DNA of 64,000 nt from Cristatella mucedo. Lineage: Eukaryota > Bryozoa > Phylactolaemata > Cristatellidae. The notes below the pieces were generated by a model. The model did not search any database. It worked only from the letters and a program-made list of their open reading frames with translations, and was not told where the DNA came from. The translations under genes were made by a program, and so were the position numbers. Below, one piece after another: positions 54,150 to 60,255 of this stretch (position 1 is the first letter of the stretch; every line of letters begins with the position of its first letter). Location of the stretch: the NCBI GenBank assembly GCA_009760855.2, contig WPIO01000044.1, positions 492,501 through 556,500 on the forward strand, given 5' to 3'.

Positions 54150-57123
54150 GGCCACGTGTCCTCACTATCCATGGGCCCTGATTTTGTATAGTATTCTAAA
54201 TAGGTGGCAGCAAGGCAGCAAGGAGTGGTCACACAGCAGAGGTACCCACCGCACGAGTCCCATTAATCTGCAGGTATTGAATTGCATTAATGGCATCAAA
54301 ACAGCTGTTTCTGAACTCAGCATTACTGAAAAACTTATGGCTAGAGGAAATGCCAATAAAATGAGCCTTGGGTTCAGATGAGGCTAGTAAAGAGCACAGT
54401 ACCAGCCATTCTGTGAGTTTGATAGGCTGGTTTCAAGACGACACCGAACAGGGTACAATATACAGTGGAAGGCATACAAATGCCTCTAATTGCCCAATGG
54501 CACAAGAAACAAGAGGACCAGGTGCCTAATCAAGAAGCTTAGTGACATATCCTGTGCTCAAATACTGAATGCATCTCCGTCTGTAACTCCACAAAGTCAT
54601 AAAGACCATGTGGGTGTTACACAGGAGAGTTTTGTATAGCCCACTCACAGCCCAAGCGGCTCTCGGTACGCATTCAGTAGCCAACAGACTTCGTCTCACG
54701 CAACAAAGAGAAAGTTGGTAGCATAGCAGAGTCAGGAGAGCAGTCGAGGTAGTGCGTAGCATGGAAGTAGCAGCTCAGGACCGCTGGAAAGGATATGCCA
54801 TAGTCGGCAGCAGGAGAGTAGTTGTCGTTGCGTAAGAATTGTGGAAGCGAGTTCCACAGTCTAGGACCTGCAGAGCTAAAGCTTCTGTCGCCAACGGTCT
54901 TTAAGCAGAGGAATGGAACAGCTAATTTATTGTGAATGTCGATTAAGGTCCACCTGACCTAATAGGCAGCCTACAGGCTGGCCCAATAAAGACACAATCT
55001 GCCTCTACCATTTTAAATCACTCAAGCAGGATTGCAGTATCCAATCTGGTCAATGCGTCTGCGACATCCCATTTTGGTTGCAGTAACTCACTACTCGCAG
55101 GTCTTCCGGCCTTTGCAATACGAGGCTCACAGTTGGTGCAAACTCTGGCCATAGGCTGTCTGTCGTGAACGAGGGCATTACCACATTACACTATTTCTCA
55201 CCGACATGCACAGGCTTCCCGTCAACCAGTATTTCTACTTCAAGATATTGTCACTTTTAGGTCCGTTCATCCTCTTACTCCAGCCCAACTATCCGAACTA
55301 CTTCCCAGTGAGGCTAGGCACCATACCACCTGCTACTCTGACTCGAAGTGATATAGCTGTGCCTCTCGCTAGCATAAAATCTCTTGGAGATATCGTCTTT
55401 GGTTTGCAGGCTCCCAAGCGTGAAACTCACGTCTGACTGACGTCACGATATCCCCAGACTTGACATTAAAAAAAAAAGTTAAAAACCCACCTGCTCCTCA
55501 AGAGCATTCGCTTTGTCCTGGCGAAGTGTATGCTTATGCGTACAGATACTGTGCGTTTTATCACCAACCAATTGACATGCTCCCTTTGCAGCACATGTAA
55601 AGTTGTAATGTTGGCTGGTTCATGCTGCATAGCAGCGCCCGAACGTGAGCTTGTCATTACAGCAGCCTGCCTCAACCACCAGTGAGTGCGTGAGCTGTAG
55701 GCAAATATACGTATGCACAAAATATATCATTCATTAGTATAGCACCCTAAAAATCTCTATTCAAGCACTTTAAAGACTCATCATACACCGTAGGACTCGA
55801 ACCGGGGACCTCGTCCGACCTTAACCCAGAGTCAAGCTGGAGCAGTAAATTACACGGCCTCAAACGGTCTTAATCCTGATTCATTACTGACCACTCTGGA
55901 AATTTGTCGTTGGTGTCGTGCGTGGACTGTCCCCAAACTATGACGGGATGCATGCTTCCGATTCACCTGGAAACCTTATTCGCCATTATTCGTGCTTAGC
56001 TGAGCTCTGTGTCTCAGCCGCTCAAAGCCAACAGAAACTTGGCCGTCGCTCTAAAAATAAATATTAGCTGATTTAACAGACTCATTTGTAAAGCGGCAGA
56101 ATAGCCTTAACGGCTATCACTACCGCTCACAGTTGGCAACAGAGGATCGTCCACTACAAGATTCGAACCCGCGACCTCGATAGTTACGAGCGAGCAGCGT
56201 AACTCCTGGGCTATCGCGGCCCACCAGCCCACGGCCAAAACTACGACTCTCGCTTGTCATCCATCCCACCTATCTCTAATCCGTATTTAATTGGTTTGCA
56301 TAGCGCCCTAAGAGAACTTATCTCTATTCAGACGCTTCACTTACGCCAAGGGGCTCGAGCCCACGCCCTGGGCCCTACCTTGGTCGGGGCGAGCACCTTA
56401 ACCGCTGGGCCTAACCAGCCGTGCGTTAGATACTTTCGAGCGCTCTCCTGTTGCATATGAAGTGTCTGTAGAGCGATTTAGTTTACAGTGTCTTTTCGCT
56501 ATCATTATTATTATTGTGCACGGTCTGCGTTGATTGAAGCAACCGTCAAGCTACATTCCTGAATTCGATAGGTCACAGGTAGCTACGACAAGGGCAGCAC
56601 CAGCACTACAAGCAAACAGCTGAGTGGCTTTTTTCTAAGCCGACGCTCCGCCTAAGCCTGAGGCATGCAATCAGCCTCGAAAAGCGAGACAGACTAACCA
56701 GCCGCGAGACTGAACGCCGCGCGAACGAGATCGCGTTTTCACCGGCCTTCCCTCCTCCCCCCCCCCCCCAATCACGCCGCGACGCGGGACGCCCTAATCG
56801 CGACTCGCGACGCCACTCGAGACGTCAGACGCCCTTGAGAACGCGGGCTCGATCTCGCTGGAGATCTCGTCTCTCGCTTCGCATCGTCGGCCGCAGCCAG
56901 ACGGTACGCTACGACGTCGCGCCCGGCGGCGGAAGCGCGAGCCCTGGGAGACGCGCGATCGACCGAGGAGCGCATTCTGGGCTACGCCAGCGTCGGCCAA
57001 GGTCGAGCTATCCCGCACCCACAGTCGACGCTCTAAGCACCGACGTTACGCGACTAGTGCATCCCGCTCAGCGAGGCAAGCTTTCAAGGAGCGCTCTAGA
57101 CCCGCTACCTTACCGCACGACAT
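27032..57123 (-). CDS. SELENBP1: SELENBP1 orthologue: selenium-binding protein 1 / methanethiol oxidase (11 exons)
   Basis: Eleven exons join into 483 codons; the family is usually about 470 residues. Vertebrate SELENBP1 oxidises methanethiol to formaldehyde, H2O2 and H2S and is mainly cytosolic. Family landmarks in order: [11 protein letters not shown] (7-17), YVPCI (27-31), [18 protein letters not shown] (57-64), [16 protein letters not shown] (68-83), [155 protein letters not shown]. Every intron is GT-AG and all phases agree. Odd points: Gly55 aligns with human Cys57, there are 17 extra C-terminal residues, and exon 1 codes only M-S-C plus one base. No frameshift or premature stop was seen, so it looks functional. 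Introns are packed with LINEs and SINEs. Confidence 0.93.
27266..27350 (-). repeat. SINE-2/LINE A-type tail inside SELENBP1 intron 10
   Basis: The minus strand reads GTTGTAAAGCCTCTGTATAG, AGATTAAGCTCT, GTTAGGGTGCTACACAAAC and ends in TGATTATTATTAT about 20 bases before the exon 11 acceptor. It has the family hairpin and ATT-type end but no tRNA-like head. Confidence 0.65.
27468..27613 (-). CDS. SELENBP1: SELENBP1 exon 10 (146 nt)
   Basis: Acceptor TGTCTAG, donor GTGAGT. Encodes [20 protein letters not shown] then [10 protein letters not shown] to RQFYPQLV plus GA of a split Asp codon. Confidence 0.94.
27745..28855 (+). mobile_element. LINE family A relic A6 (SELENBP1 intron 9)
   Basis: Antisense to the gene. 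Begins with the linker ATGCACAATCTAAACATGCT and ATCAACCATCTCC, then [13 protein letters not shown], a large internal deletion joining directly to [30 protein letters not shown], and a 3' UTR with decayed hairpin and ATT tail. Confidence 0.7.
29088..29153 (-). CDS. SELENBP1: SELENBP1 exon 9 (66 nt, in-frame)
   Basis: Acceptor GTGCTGCAG, donor GTATCC. Encodes [18 protein letters not shown] then QELK. It is phase 0 on both sides and a multiple of three, so skipping would keep frame. A CTG tract lies 62 bases upstream on the coding strand. Confidence 0.92.
29215..29300. repeat. Interrupted (CAG)n, CTG on the SELENBP1 strand
   Basis: About 85 bases of CAG with AAG and ATG interruptions. On the coding strand it is a CUG-rich segment in the 3' part of intron 8, about 60 bases before exon 9. 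Poly-Leu or poly-Ser ORFs here are artefacts. Confidence 0.85.
29301..30260. other. SELENBP1 intron 8 sequence, nothing recognised
   Basis: AT-rich, ending with an A/T simple repeat at 30105-30190 (AATAA and AAATATA units). No coding domain seen. Confidence 0.4.
30261..30430 (+). mobile_element. Diverged SINE-1 copy
   Basis: Reads GTGTCTTAGCGCAGAGGTAAGG, a B-box-like GAGTTTGAGTCTTGC, GTGGGCGATCCTG, CAACGATAGCC and GAGGCTGATAATTAACGAG. It may be a separate subfamily. Confidence 0.55.
30868..32592 (-). mobile_element. LINE family A copy A7 (SELENBP1 intron 8)
   Basis: 5'-truncated and in the gene's sense orientation. Tail and hairpin at 30875-30950. Coding remnants: [20 protein letters not shown] and [20 protein letters not shown] (32195-32551), [30 protein letters not shown] and [12 protein letters not shown] (31884-32108), [18 protein letters not shown] (31421-31837). 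Frames are broken at several points, including a 1-nt loss after SAAFDT. Confidence 0.85.
33352..33473 (-). CDS. SELENBP1: SELENBP1 exon 8 (122 nt)
   Basis: Acceptor GCTCCTAG, donor GTAAGA. Encodes [20 protein letters not shown] then [20 protein letters not shown], among the most conserved stretches of the family. Confidence 0.96.
33668..33920 (+). mobile_element. LINE family A 3'-end relic (SELENBP1 intron 7)
   Basis: Starts near AAAATCCTTTGAAGGAGG (C-terminal GDRAF region), includes CATCTCCTGATTTGACGACA, and ends with AAATGCCTAGAAAGAGATTT, AGTTCTCTTAATG and an AT tail. Confidence 0.6.
34072..34150 (-). CDS. SELENBP1: SELENBP1 exon 7 (79 nt)
   Basis: Acceptor CCGTTTTCAG, donor GTGAGT. Encodes [20 protein letters not shown] then LLPVMP plus one base of Gly. 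Confidence 0.93.
34286..34470 (-). mobile_element. SINE-1 copy interrupted by (CA)n
   Basis: Family end GAGCTGATTCAACAGCCTCA, then a CACACA run (34308-34365), then CCTTAATGGCTATCACC, ATAAAGGATCG and a B-box complement ACTCAAACCCACGAC. The dinucleotide expanded inside the SINE. Confidence 0.55.
34960..35125. repeat. Simple-sequence cluster (ACAT, CATA, GA)
   Basis: TACATACATACGTACATAC, GCATGCATGC and a (GA)n run at about 35081-35120. Both-strand ORFs here are artefacts. Confidence 0.8.
35146..35660 (+). mobile_element. LINE family A relic A9 with internal deletion
   Basis: Starts at CGATCCTATCTCAGTGGAAG (SYLSGR), jumps from CAGGGCTCTGCACTTGG to the IDDIGTW region, then to the [10 protein letters not shown] and C-terminal segments, and ends in AAAGAGATTAAGTTCTCTG. 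Confidence 0.7.
35670..35905 (-). mobile_element. SINE-2 split by a LINE A tail
   Basis: SINE-2 minus-strand parts at 35670-35729 (tail) and about 35818-35905 (GGGCTCGAGCCCC, GTGCTTGCCCCGACC, tRNA-like head). Between them, in the opposite orientation, sits a LINE A tail of about 88 bases (GCAGCAAATGTAAAGCGCC, hairpin, ATT repeats). Confidence 0.75.
35730..35817 (+). mobile_element. LINE A tail-only insertion in SINE-2
   Basis: Only the last 3' UTR segment is present: CTGCAGCAAATGTAAAGCGC, then AAAGAGATTAAGTTCTCTG, GGGCGCTTTATCAAGTACATT and ATT repeats. It is an extreme 5' truncation. Confidence 0.75.
35945..35993. repeat. (GA)n microsatellite
   Basis: AGAGAG run with single-base interruptions in SELENBP1 intron 6. 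Confidence 0.85.
36277..36455 (-). CDS. SELENBP1: SELENBP1 exon 6 (179 nt)
   Basis: Acceptor TGCGCACAG, donor GTAAGA. Encodes [10 protein letters not shown] to IFRFYKNE. The preceding 232-nt intron is GC-rich and open in one frame, which can mislead ORF callers. Confidence 0.95.
36688..36864 (-). CDS. SELENBP1: SELENBP1 exon 5 (177 nt)
   Basis: Acceptor TCTCCTTTAG, donor GTGCAG after ACAG. Encodes [10 protein letters not shown] through [10 protein letters not shown] to FNPAQVPT. The join to exon 6 makes Asp, giving [14 protein letters not shown], one residue shorter than human in this loop. Confidence 0.9.
36928..38070. other. SELENBP1 intron 4 sequence, nothing recognised
   Basis: AT-rich from about 37400. 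ORFs at 37034-37309 and elsewhere have no family features. Confidence 0.4.
38070..38200 (-). mobile_element. SINE-1 copy, abutting a LINE A tail
   Basis: TGACCTGATTCAACAGCCTC, GAAGAGCCTTGACGGCTAT, AATAAAGGATCGCCCCC and GACTCGAACCCACGACA. The head is missing where the ATT repeat of the next element starts. Confidence 0.65.
38197..38335 (-). mobile_element. LINE A 3'-end fragment
   Basis: AATAATAAT repeats, then TATAGCACCCTCAGAGAGC, TTAATATCTTTCTAGGCACTTTACA and GCTGCAAA with about 50 bases of diverged 3' UTR. Confidence 0.6.
38340..39768. other. SELENBP1 intron 4 sequence, nothing recognised
   Basis: No recognisable element or domain between the LINE A fragment and exon 4. Confidence 0.4.
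39770..39887 (-). CDS. SELENBP1: SELENBP1 exon 4 (118 nt)
   Basis: Acceptor GTGCTTAG, donor GTAAGG, starting at phase 0 and ending at phase 1. Encodes [10 protein letters not shown] to DENNDAK plus the first base of Gly. Confidence 0.93.
40613..43870 (-). mobile_element. LINE family A copy A10, best preserved (SELENBP1 intron 3)
   Basis: About 3.26 kb in the gene's sense orientation: ATT tail and hairpin (40613-40695), 3' UTR, one long frame with two lesions (40880-43812), and about 60 bases of putative 5' UTR. Domain order is apurinic-type endonuclease, linker, reverse transcriptase, C-terminal region, as in the L2/CR1 group of non-LTR retrotransposons. No separate ORF1 was found, so either this family lacks one or the copy is truncated. 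Confidence 0.9.
40880..43812 (-). pseudogene. LINE A endonuclease-reverse transcriptase polyprotein, two lesions
   Basis: Reads through about 980 codons on the minus strand. N-terminal part 43812-43621 ([20 protein letters not shown]), then a 4-nt deletion relative to copy A2 shifts the frame near 43646. Then 596 codons follow (43660-41870): endonuclease motifs [64 protein letters not shown] motifs [76 protein letters not shown] single TGA at 41869-41867 region replaces the AGA (Arg) of sister copies. The same frame then goes on for 324 codons: [28 protein letters not shown] (YVDD where YADD is usual), [11 protein letters not shown]. Inactive as read, but young in appearance. Confidence 0.88.
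43905..44544 (-). mobile_element. Old LINE A-like relic A11, part 1
   Basis: Decayed RT region: GTACCCCATACTTCGGTGG (VPQG area), TCCCACAGAGATTGGACC, GAAAGATCTAGC, and the [16 protein letters not shown] coding remnant (44217-44420). It continues beyond the LINE B insertion at 45594. Confidence 0.65.
44545..45593 (-). mobile_element. LINE family B copy B1, inserted in A11 with 7-bp duplication
   Basis: Flanked by CATTGAT at 44538-44544 and 45594-45600. An open frame of 330 codons (44591-45583) encodes the RT C-terminal region: [98 protein letters not shown]. It is distinct from family A in sequence and in its tail, which ends GACGGAGATAC with no ATT hairpin. The 5' junction has a (GTATAC)n repeat in place of the YADDTQ codons, so it is truncated within RT. 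Confidence 0.85.
45594..45890 (-). mobile_element. Old LINE A-like relic A11, part 2
   Basis: Continues the relic upstream of the LINE B insertion: GGGATGGACTCTCTGACCTT, AGCGATCAGCTAGATCATAA, GTTGAGGAGATGG and TTTTGATTGTGCAT match the A2/A10 linker region. Confidence 0.7.
46428..46500 (+). mobile_element. LINE A tail-only insertion (SELENBP1 intron 3)
   Basis: GGGCCTAGAAAGAGATTAAG, TTCTCTGAGGGCGCTTTATC, AAGTGCAATATT and ATT repeats. No recognisable LINE sequence precedes it. Confidence 0.75.
47082..47264 (-). CDS. SELENBP1: SELENBP1 exon 3 (183 nt)
   Basis: Acceptor TTTTCTAG, donor GTGAGC, phase 0 at both ends. Encodes residues 57-117, VIHRLSMP to PVLHK. It includes [11 protein letters not shown] with the conserved CxxC pair (Cys78 and Cys81). 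Confidence 0.95.
47640..47700. repeat. C-homopolymer in a GC-rich intron 2 segment
   Basis: A run of about 14 C near 47673. The flanking 47395-47560 is unusually GC-rich with GGCCGG and GGGG blocks. No gene recognised. Confidence 0.6.
48515..48600 (+). mobile_element. LINE A tail-only insertion (SELENBP1 intron 2)
   Basis: CCATTTCCCTTTGCAGCAAA, TGTAAAGCGCCTAGAAAGAG, ATTGAGTTATCTGAGGGC, then an ATT tail and an AT-rich quasi-palindrome at 48610-48665 (TTAATTAATAATTAATAAT type). Confidence 0.75.
48700..49545. other. SELENBP1 intron 2 sequence, nothing recognised
   Basis: Moderate GC. ORFs at 48990-49271 and 49190-49414 (minus) lack recognisable domains. Confidence 0.4.
49548..49705 (-). CDS. 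SELENBP1: SELENBP1 exon 2 (158 nt)
   Basis: Acceptor TTTCCAG before 49705, donor GTATCT after AAG at 49548. Encodes residues 4-56 from [14 protein letters not shown] to SPLYGK. The frame is open upstream, but the codon there that could act as a start is TTG, so this is not the first exon. Confidence 0.93.
50105..50372 (-). mobile_element. LINE A 3'-end fragment (SELENBP1 intron 1)
   Basis: Diverged tail (AATAATAATACATTTGGTAT), the hairpin complement, 3' UTR (CACAGTGTCAGCATGCATAA) and the C-terminal coding complement (AAATGTGGTCAAGTCAGG) up to GGGAGCC. Confidence 0.75.
50690..51527 (-). mobile_element. LINE family B copy B2
   Basis: The minus strand matches B1 from [20 protein letters not shown] through [15 protein letters not shown] to [20 protein letters not shown] and QNSHA. 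Frames are broken near 51110-51360. It is 5'-truncated at about 51527 and shares the GACGGAGATACATTACATT tail. Confidence 0.8.
52030..52195 (+). mobile_element. Diverged SINE-1 copy
   Basis: TTAGCTCAAGGCTAAGGTGC, a B-box GGGTTCGATTCC, AGCAATCCTTTAGTG, AAGGCTCTTCTGCTGCTATA, GAGGCCTCTGAATCAGCTGAG. Confidence 0.55.
52715..53137 (-). mobile_element. LINE family B copy B3
   Basis: Begins (minus sense) inside [19 protein letters not shown] and runs [20 protein letters not shown] to CVIQNSPA, then 3' UTR and a tail of GACGGAGATACATTACATTA units. Nearly the same sequence as B1. Confidence 0.85.
53683..53850 (-). mobile_element. SINE-1 copy (near-complete)
   Basis: The minus strand has GGTGAGCTGTAATGGCTCAC, TAGGTAAGGCGGTTGC, the palindromic ACGACCTCGG/CCGAGGTCGT arm, a B-box-like GGGTCCGAATCC, GGCGATCC, GGTGGTGATAGCCGAAAAGG and CCGTTAAATCAGCTAGC. 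Confidence 0.75.
54089..54149. repeat. (CA)n microsatellite
   Basis: About 30 uninterrupted CA units, a likely polymorphic marker. Confidence 0.92.
54565..54935 (-). mobile_element. LINE family B copy B4
   Basis: The minus strand has [29 protein letters not shown] in DNA form, and the 3' end GACGGAGATGCATTCAG. It is 5'-truncated at about 54935. Confidence 0.8.
55005..55605 (+). mobile_element. Old LINE A relic A13
   Basis: CTGCGACATCCCATTTTGGT, CTCACTACTCGCAGGTC, TTGGTGCAAACTCTGGCC, ACTATTTCTCACCGACATG, then the C-terminal region and AGCACATGTAAAGTTGTAATG. The terminal hairpin is lost. Confidence 0.65.
55730..55850 (-). mobile_element. Diverged SINE-2 copy
   Basis: TAGTATAGCACCCTAAAAAT, CTCTATTCAAGCACTTTAAAG, GACTCGAACCGGGGACC, then a decayed head. 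Confidence 0.5.
56064..56224 (-). mobile_element. SINE-1 copy
   Basis: TTAGCTGATTTAACAGACTC, AGAATAGCCTTAACGGCTAT, GAGGATCGTCCACTAC, GATTCGAACCCGCGACC, then GGGCTATCGCGGCCCACC. Confidence 0.65.
56285..56418 (-). mobile_element. SINE-2 copy
   Basis: GCATAGCGCCCTAAGAGAAC, TTATCTCTATTCAGACGC, AAGGGGCTCGAGCCC, CCTTGGTCGGGGCGAGCAC, CTTAACCGCTGGGCCTAACC. Confidence 0.7.
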
Positions 57124-57560
57124 CGTTGCAGGGTACGAAGCGACAGCGACCGAGCGCGGCGCGCCGACAGCAGCGCTATGCTGAATACACCTGCGGCACA
57201 GCCCACGATCGTCGGCGAGAGACACGTCGTAGGGGCGTGGACTGGCAGGAAGTACTTTGGCAGAAACTAGGTCAGTCAGTATAGGTGTGCCATTCGGTGA
57301 GCGTAACCCCTTGACCTCCCCTCCCCTCCCCTCGGTCTGCGGTTCGGCTCCGGCCGTTGCCCTTCCTCGGCTAGAACTTGCAGGCAATGTTACGAGAGTA
57401 AAGTACTTGTAACATTCAACGTTCACGAATGATTATTAAAAAACACTCAGTCGAGAAGTACTCGTTCGAGGGAGCGCCAGCTATCCCGCGCGGACTCGGA
57501 GGCGTAGTGAGGGGCGGATGATGGGCGCCCAGCGCCAGGGGCGCCAAAAGCTAAACGAAT
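56700..57560 (-). promoter_or_regulatory. CpG-rich block, probable SELENBP1 promoter and first exon
   Basis: A marked rise in CG dinucleotides in AT-rich surroundings, with the SELENBP1 start inside at 57123. A CCCCTCCCCTCCCCTC run near 57318-57335 is a GA/Sp1-type box about 200 bases upstream on the minus strand. No TATA box is evident close to the start. ORFs of 149 and 126 codons on the two strands here are composition artefacts. Confidence 0.55.
57114..57123 (-). CDS. SELENBP1: SELENBP1 exon 1, coding part (10 nt)
   Basis: ATG at 57123-57121 with A at -3, then TCG TGC G followed by a GTAAGG donor (57113-57108). The split Gly codon (G|GT) is completed by exon 2, giving M-S-C-G-T-S-G-P-G-Y, a fit to family N-termini. 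Assigning this exon is inference, but start context, donor, phase and CpG-rich setting all agree. Confidence 0.7.
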
Positions 57561-57949
57561 CGTGAATAGTTTGTAAGTCTTTTTCATGTGAGAACACCAA
57601 TATTGATTTCAAGGAAGTACTTGTTTCAGTTGACTTGACTATTTCTGGCTCAGATAGTTTATCATGTTTACAGACTTAAACCAATACTAGCTAGACGCTC
57701 AGGTGGAACAAACGCGACGGCGCCCGCGGAAACACCGAGAGGGCTTCAACCACCGCGTGTTCAGCTGGCGCTCTCCGCGAAACACACGACCGTTCACCCC
57801 CTCCGTCAGCGTTTCAGCTGCCCTTCCCGTCCGCTCGCCCCATCCTTTCTGCTACAGGCGGCTTGCGTCGCGTCTAGGACTAGCTCGGCCTGCTACACCG
57901 CATCGATGAAGGGCCCGAGTACCATGGCTGAGCACTGACACACTATTAG

Positions 57950-58480
57950 AGCACGCAAACAAGACTTAGCTGGCTGTGCCAGCCTGTCACAACCGCCAGA
58001 GCTCATTCGGTCCAAGTAGCATTGCAAGTGTAGTGCCGCGAGATTGTGCACCATGAGCTTGACAGCTGAGCCTCGATTAAGTACCAGGAGCTTGGCCGCT
58101 GAACTGTAACGCTAACTGGAAAGTTATGAGATAGCCGCGATAAGCCAACTCTTATGAGCATCCTATTGCATAATTATGTACGATAGTGACTATTGCGTGA
58201 CTTGTGACCTGGCTACTATATAAGACGCGCGCTTGACCGCAGTCGAGCTTCTGGAGAAACGGTCTGCCGGTCGGTGAGTCTAGTGCCGAGCGAGAGCTGC
58301 TGTAAGCCTGGTAGCGAGTCGGCGGGAAGTCACCAGTATGCGTCGGCCGTAAAATAAGACTATTTCTGTACTTTTGCAAATACGGTTTTGTTGGTATCGC
58401 TGAGCGCAGAATATCAAGGGCTAAGTTTTTATCGTTGGCGTAAATATCAAGACTCACCCAAGACCCACCTGGAGCTTTGG
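57950..58480 (+). repeat. TATA-containing dispersed repeat, copy 2
   Basis: Contains TGACCTGGCTACTATATAAG (about 58206-58225) and downstream similarity to 1-170. AT/GC-mixed sequence before the TATA box and a defined 3' side suggest an LTR-like unit, but the ends were not resolved. In the window it lies upstream of SELENBP1 and points away from it. Confidence 0.4.
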
Positions 58481-58519
58481 TCTTTCATTTTCAGTTCCGG
58501 AGAAGATATATAAAAAAAT

Positions 58520-58650
58520 TCATTTGACTAGCAACCTAAGATAACTTCATCTCTATTCAGGCGCTTCACATATGCCACGAGGCTCGAGCCCACGACCTCG
58601 GTCAGACCACGGTCGGGGCGAGCACCTTAACCACTGGGACAAGCCAGCTA
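58520..58650 (-). mobile_element. SINE-2 copy
   Basis: AATTCATTTGACTAGCAACC, CATCTCTATTCAGGCGCTTC, ACATATGCCACGAGGCTCGA, GCCCACGACCTCGGTCAG, GGTCGGGGCGAGCACC, then the tRNA-like head. Confidence 0.75.
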
Positions 58651-58724
58651 TCTATTATCACTGCTGAGCCTATGAGTGTTGTAACCCGTTTCGAGAATGC
58701 TACCGTGCAAACTGCCTATGCGAT

Positions 58725-58780
58725 GTACTGCTGCTCCGCTGCTCTGCTGCTCTGCTGCTCTACTGCTCTACTACTCCTCG
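58725..58780. repeat. CTGCT-type short tandem repeat
   Basis: CTGCTGCTCCGCTGCTCTGC and related TGCTCTACTGCTCTACTACT units. Confidence 0.75.
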
Positions 58781-58796
58781 AAGGTTCGTGAGATGC

Positions 58797-58935
58797 AATC
58801 TGTTGGCTACCGAATGCGTACCGAAAGCCGTTTAGGCTGTGAGTGCGCTATACAAAACTCTCCTGCGTAACACCCGCATAGTCTTTTTGGCTTTGTGGAG
58901 TCGCAGACGGAGATACATGCATACATGCATACAGA
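58797..58935 (+). mobile_element. LINE family B 3'-end copy B5
   Basis: The plus strand reads CTGTTGGCTACCGAATGCGT, ACCGAAAGCCGTTTAGGCTG, then AAAACTCTCCTGCGTAACAC, TTTGTGGAGTCGCAGACGG and AGATACATGCATACATGC. It is the terminal 140 bases only. Confidence 0.8.
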
Positions 58936-58939
58936 CGGT

Positions 58940-60255
58940 GCTGCTGCTGCTGGTGTCTGCACTAGGAGACAGCTGGCAATACTTGCTTTCTCGCAGTGTA
59001 GCAGCCGTCGATGCTGTGCGATGCGATGACAGAGAAGACCGCTCGGCGCTTTCGCGCTTTTCGCGTTTCGAGGAATCGCATTCGCGTTCTTACCAGAATT
59101 TTGAGAGCTGCTTTTGTGCGTGGCTCGCGATGCATGACGTAGCATTTTCTGCTGCTGTCATTAAGCGTTTAACTTGGTGAATGCAAGGCGGCCGTGGTCT
59201 TTGTGCCCCTGCATGTCAGCGTGCGCTTCGTGCGGTTACGACAATCTTAAGGATGCTAAACCGGTGTGCCACAAAAGCAAATGGATAAGCCTTTTTTAAG
59301 ATTTGCATTAATTTGATTGTTCGCTGCGCTTCAAAATATTACTACTATGTGCATGCTCAGCTATTAGATCTGTTGTATTTTGCACATCGTAACCCGCAAG
59401 CCGTCTATCTGAATTTAAGGTGGTCAGGACTGTATTGGCGAGACGATTACATGAGTGAGTGTGATACTTCGAAGCGCCAATCACTTGTGCTACGGTGCAC
59501 GGAGGTTTACTCCTTCTCCTTTTGTTTTGGAGCACTAATCGTGCTCTAGCTTGCAAACAGTTTCAGATATTTTTTAAGAAGCGTTGGAGGTTCCTTGCCT
59601 GCATCCAGCCAAGCGATTTGATGTTAGCTTGACCTATTGGATAGCCAAGGATTCAGACGACGCATTGAAGCCCAGCTCGATATTGTAATGGCTGTTCGTG
59701 ACGAAGGATAGGAGAAGACAGTGACTGCAGTTACAAAAAAGACGTCGGAAAATACTCGGGAGATATTTTCTTTGGAGCCTAGCGAGGCGTCGAAGCCAAA
59801 CGTTGACATATATATTGATTATTTTGTCAAGTTTATTGTATTGTCCTGAACGAGAGTGACCTGAATTTCAGGAGGGAGCATTCAAAATTGCGTGCGTGCT
59901 GAATTAATCTGCTGATGACAGCGTTTGAGATTAGTAGCGGTTCTTTAATAATATCTTAGAACCAAAAATTTCATAATCTACGATTTAAAAAGTATCAAAA
60001 GCCATTTGAAGACATGCTTGGTTCAATTGTACTTTGGACTTGAGCTAGGTGCCACTCCAGCGAGTTCGCAACAATTGGGTACGTATATAAGGTTGAGGAC
60101 AAAGTTCATTCGCCGCAATTTTAATGATAACTAAGTAAAGTAATAACTCAATTAAATATGAAAAACATGAAATTTAACATGCACTAGATTCCAGGCGGTC
60201 AAGTATGGCGGGAAATCTATGACACGCGAATGCTTCGTGCTTCTGCTTATTCCTC
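58940..60255. other. Upstream flank of SELENBP1, nothing recognised
   Basis: ORFs of 60-113 codons without family features. Includes a TATATA-rich patch near 59810. Confidence 0.4.

Noticed and set aside
56835-57426. ORFs of 149 and 126 codons in the CpG-rich block
   Set aside because: GC-rich DNA keeps several frames open; there are no domains, and one frame runs through the SELENBP1 start exon and its donor site.
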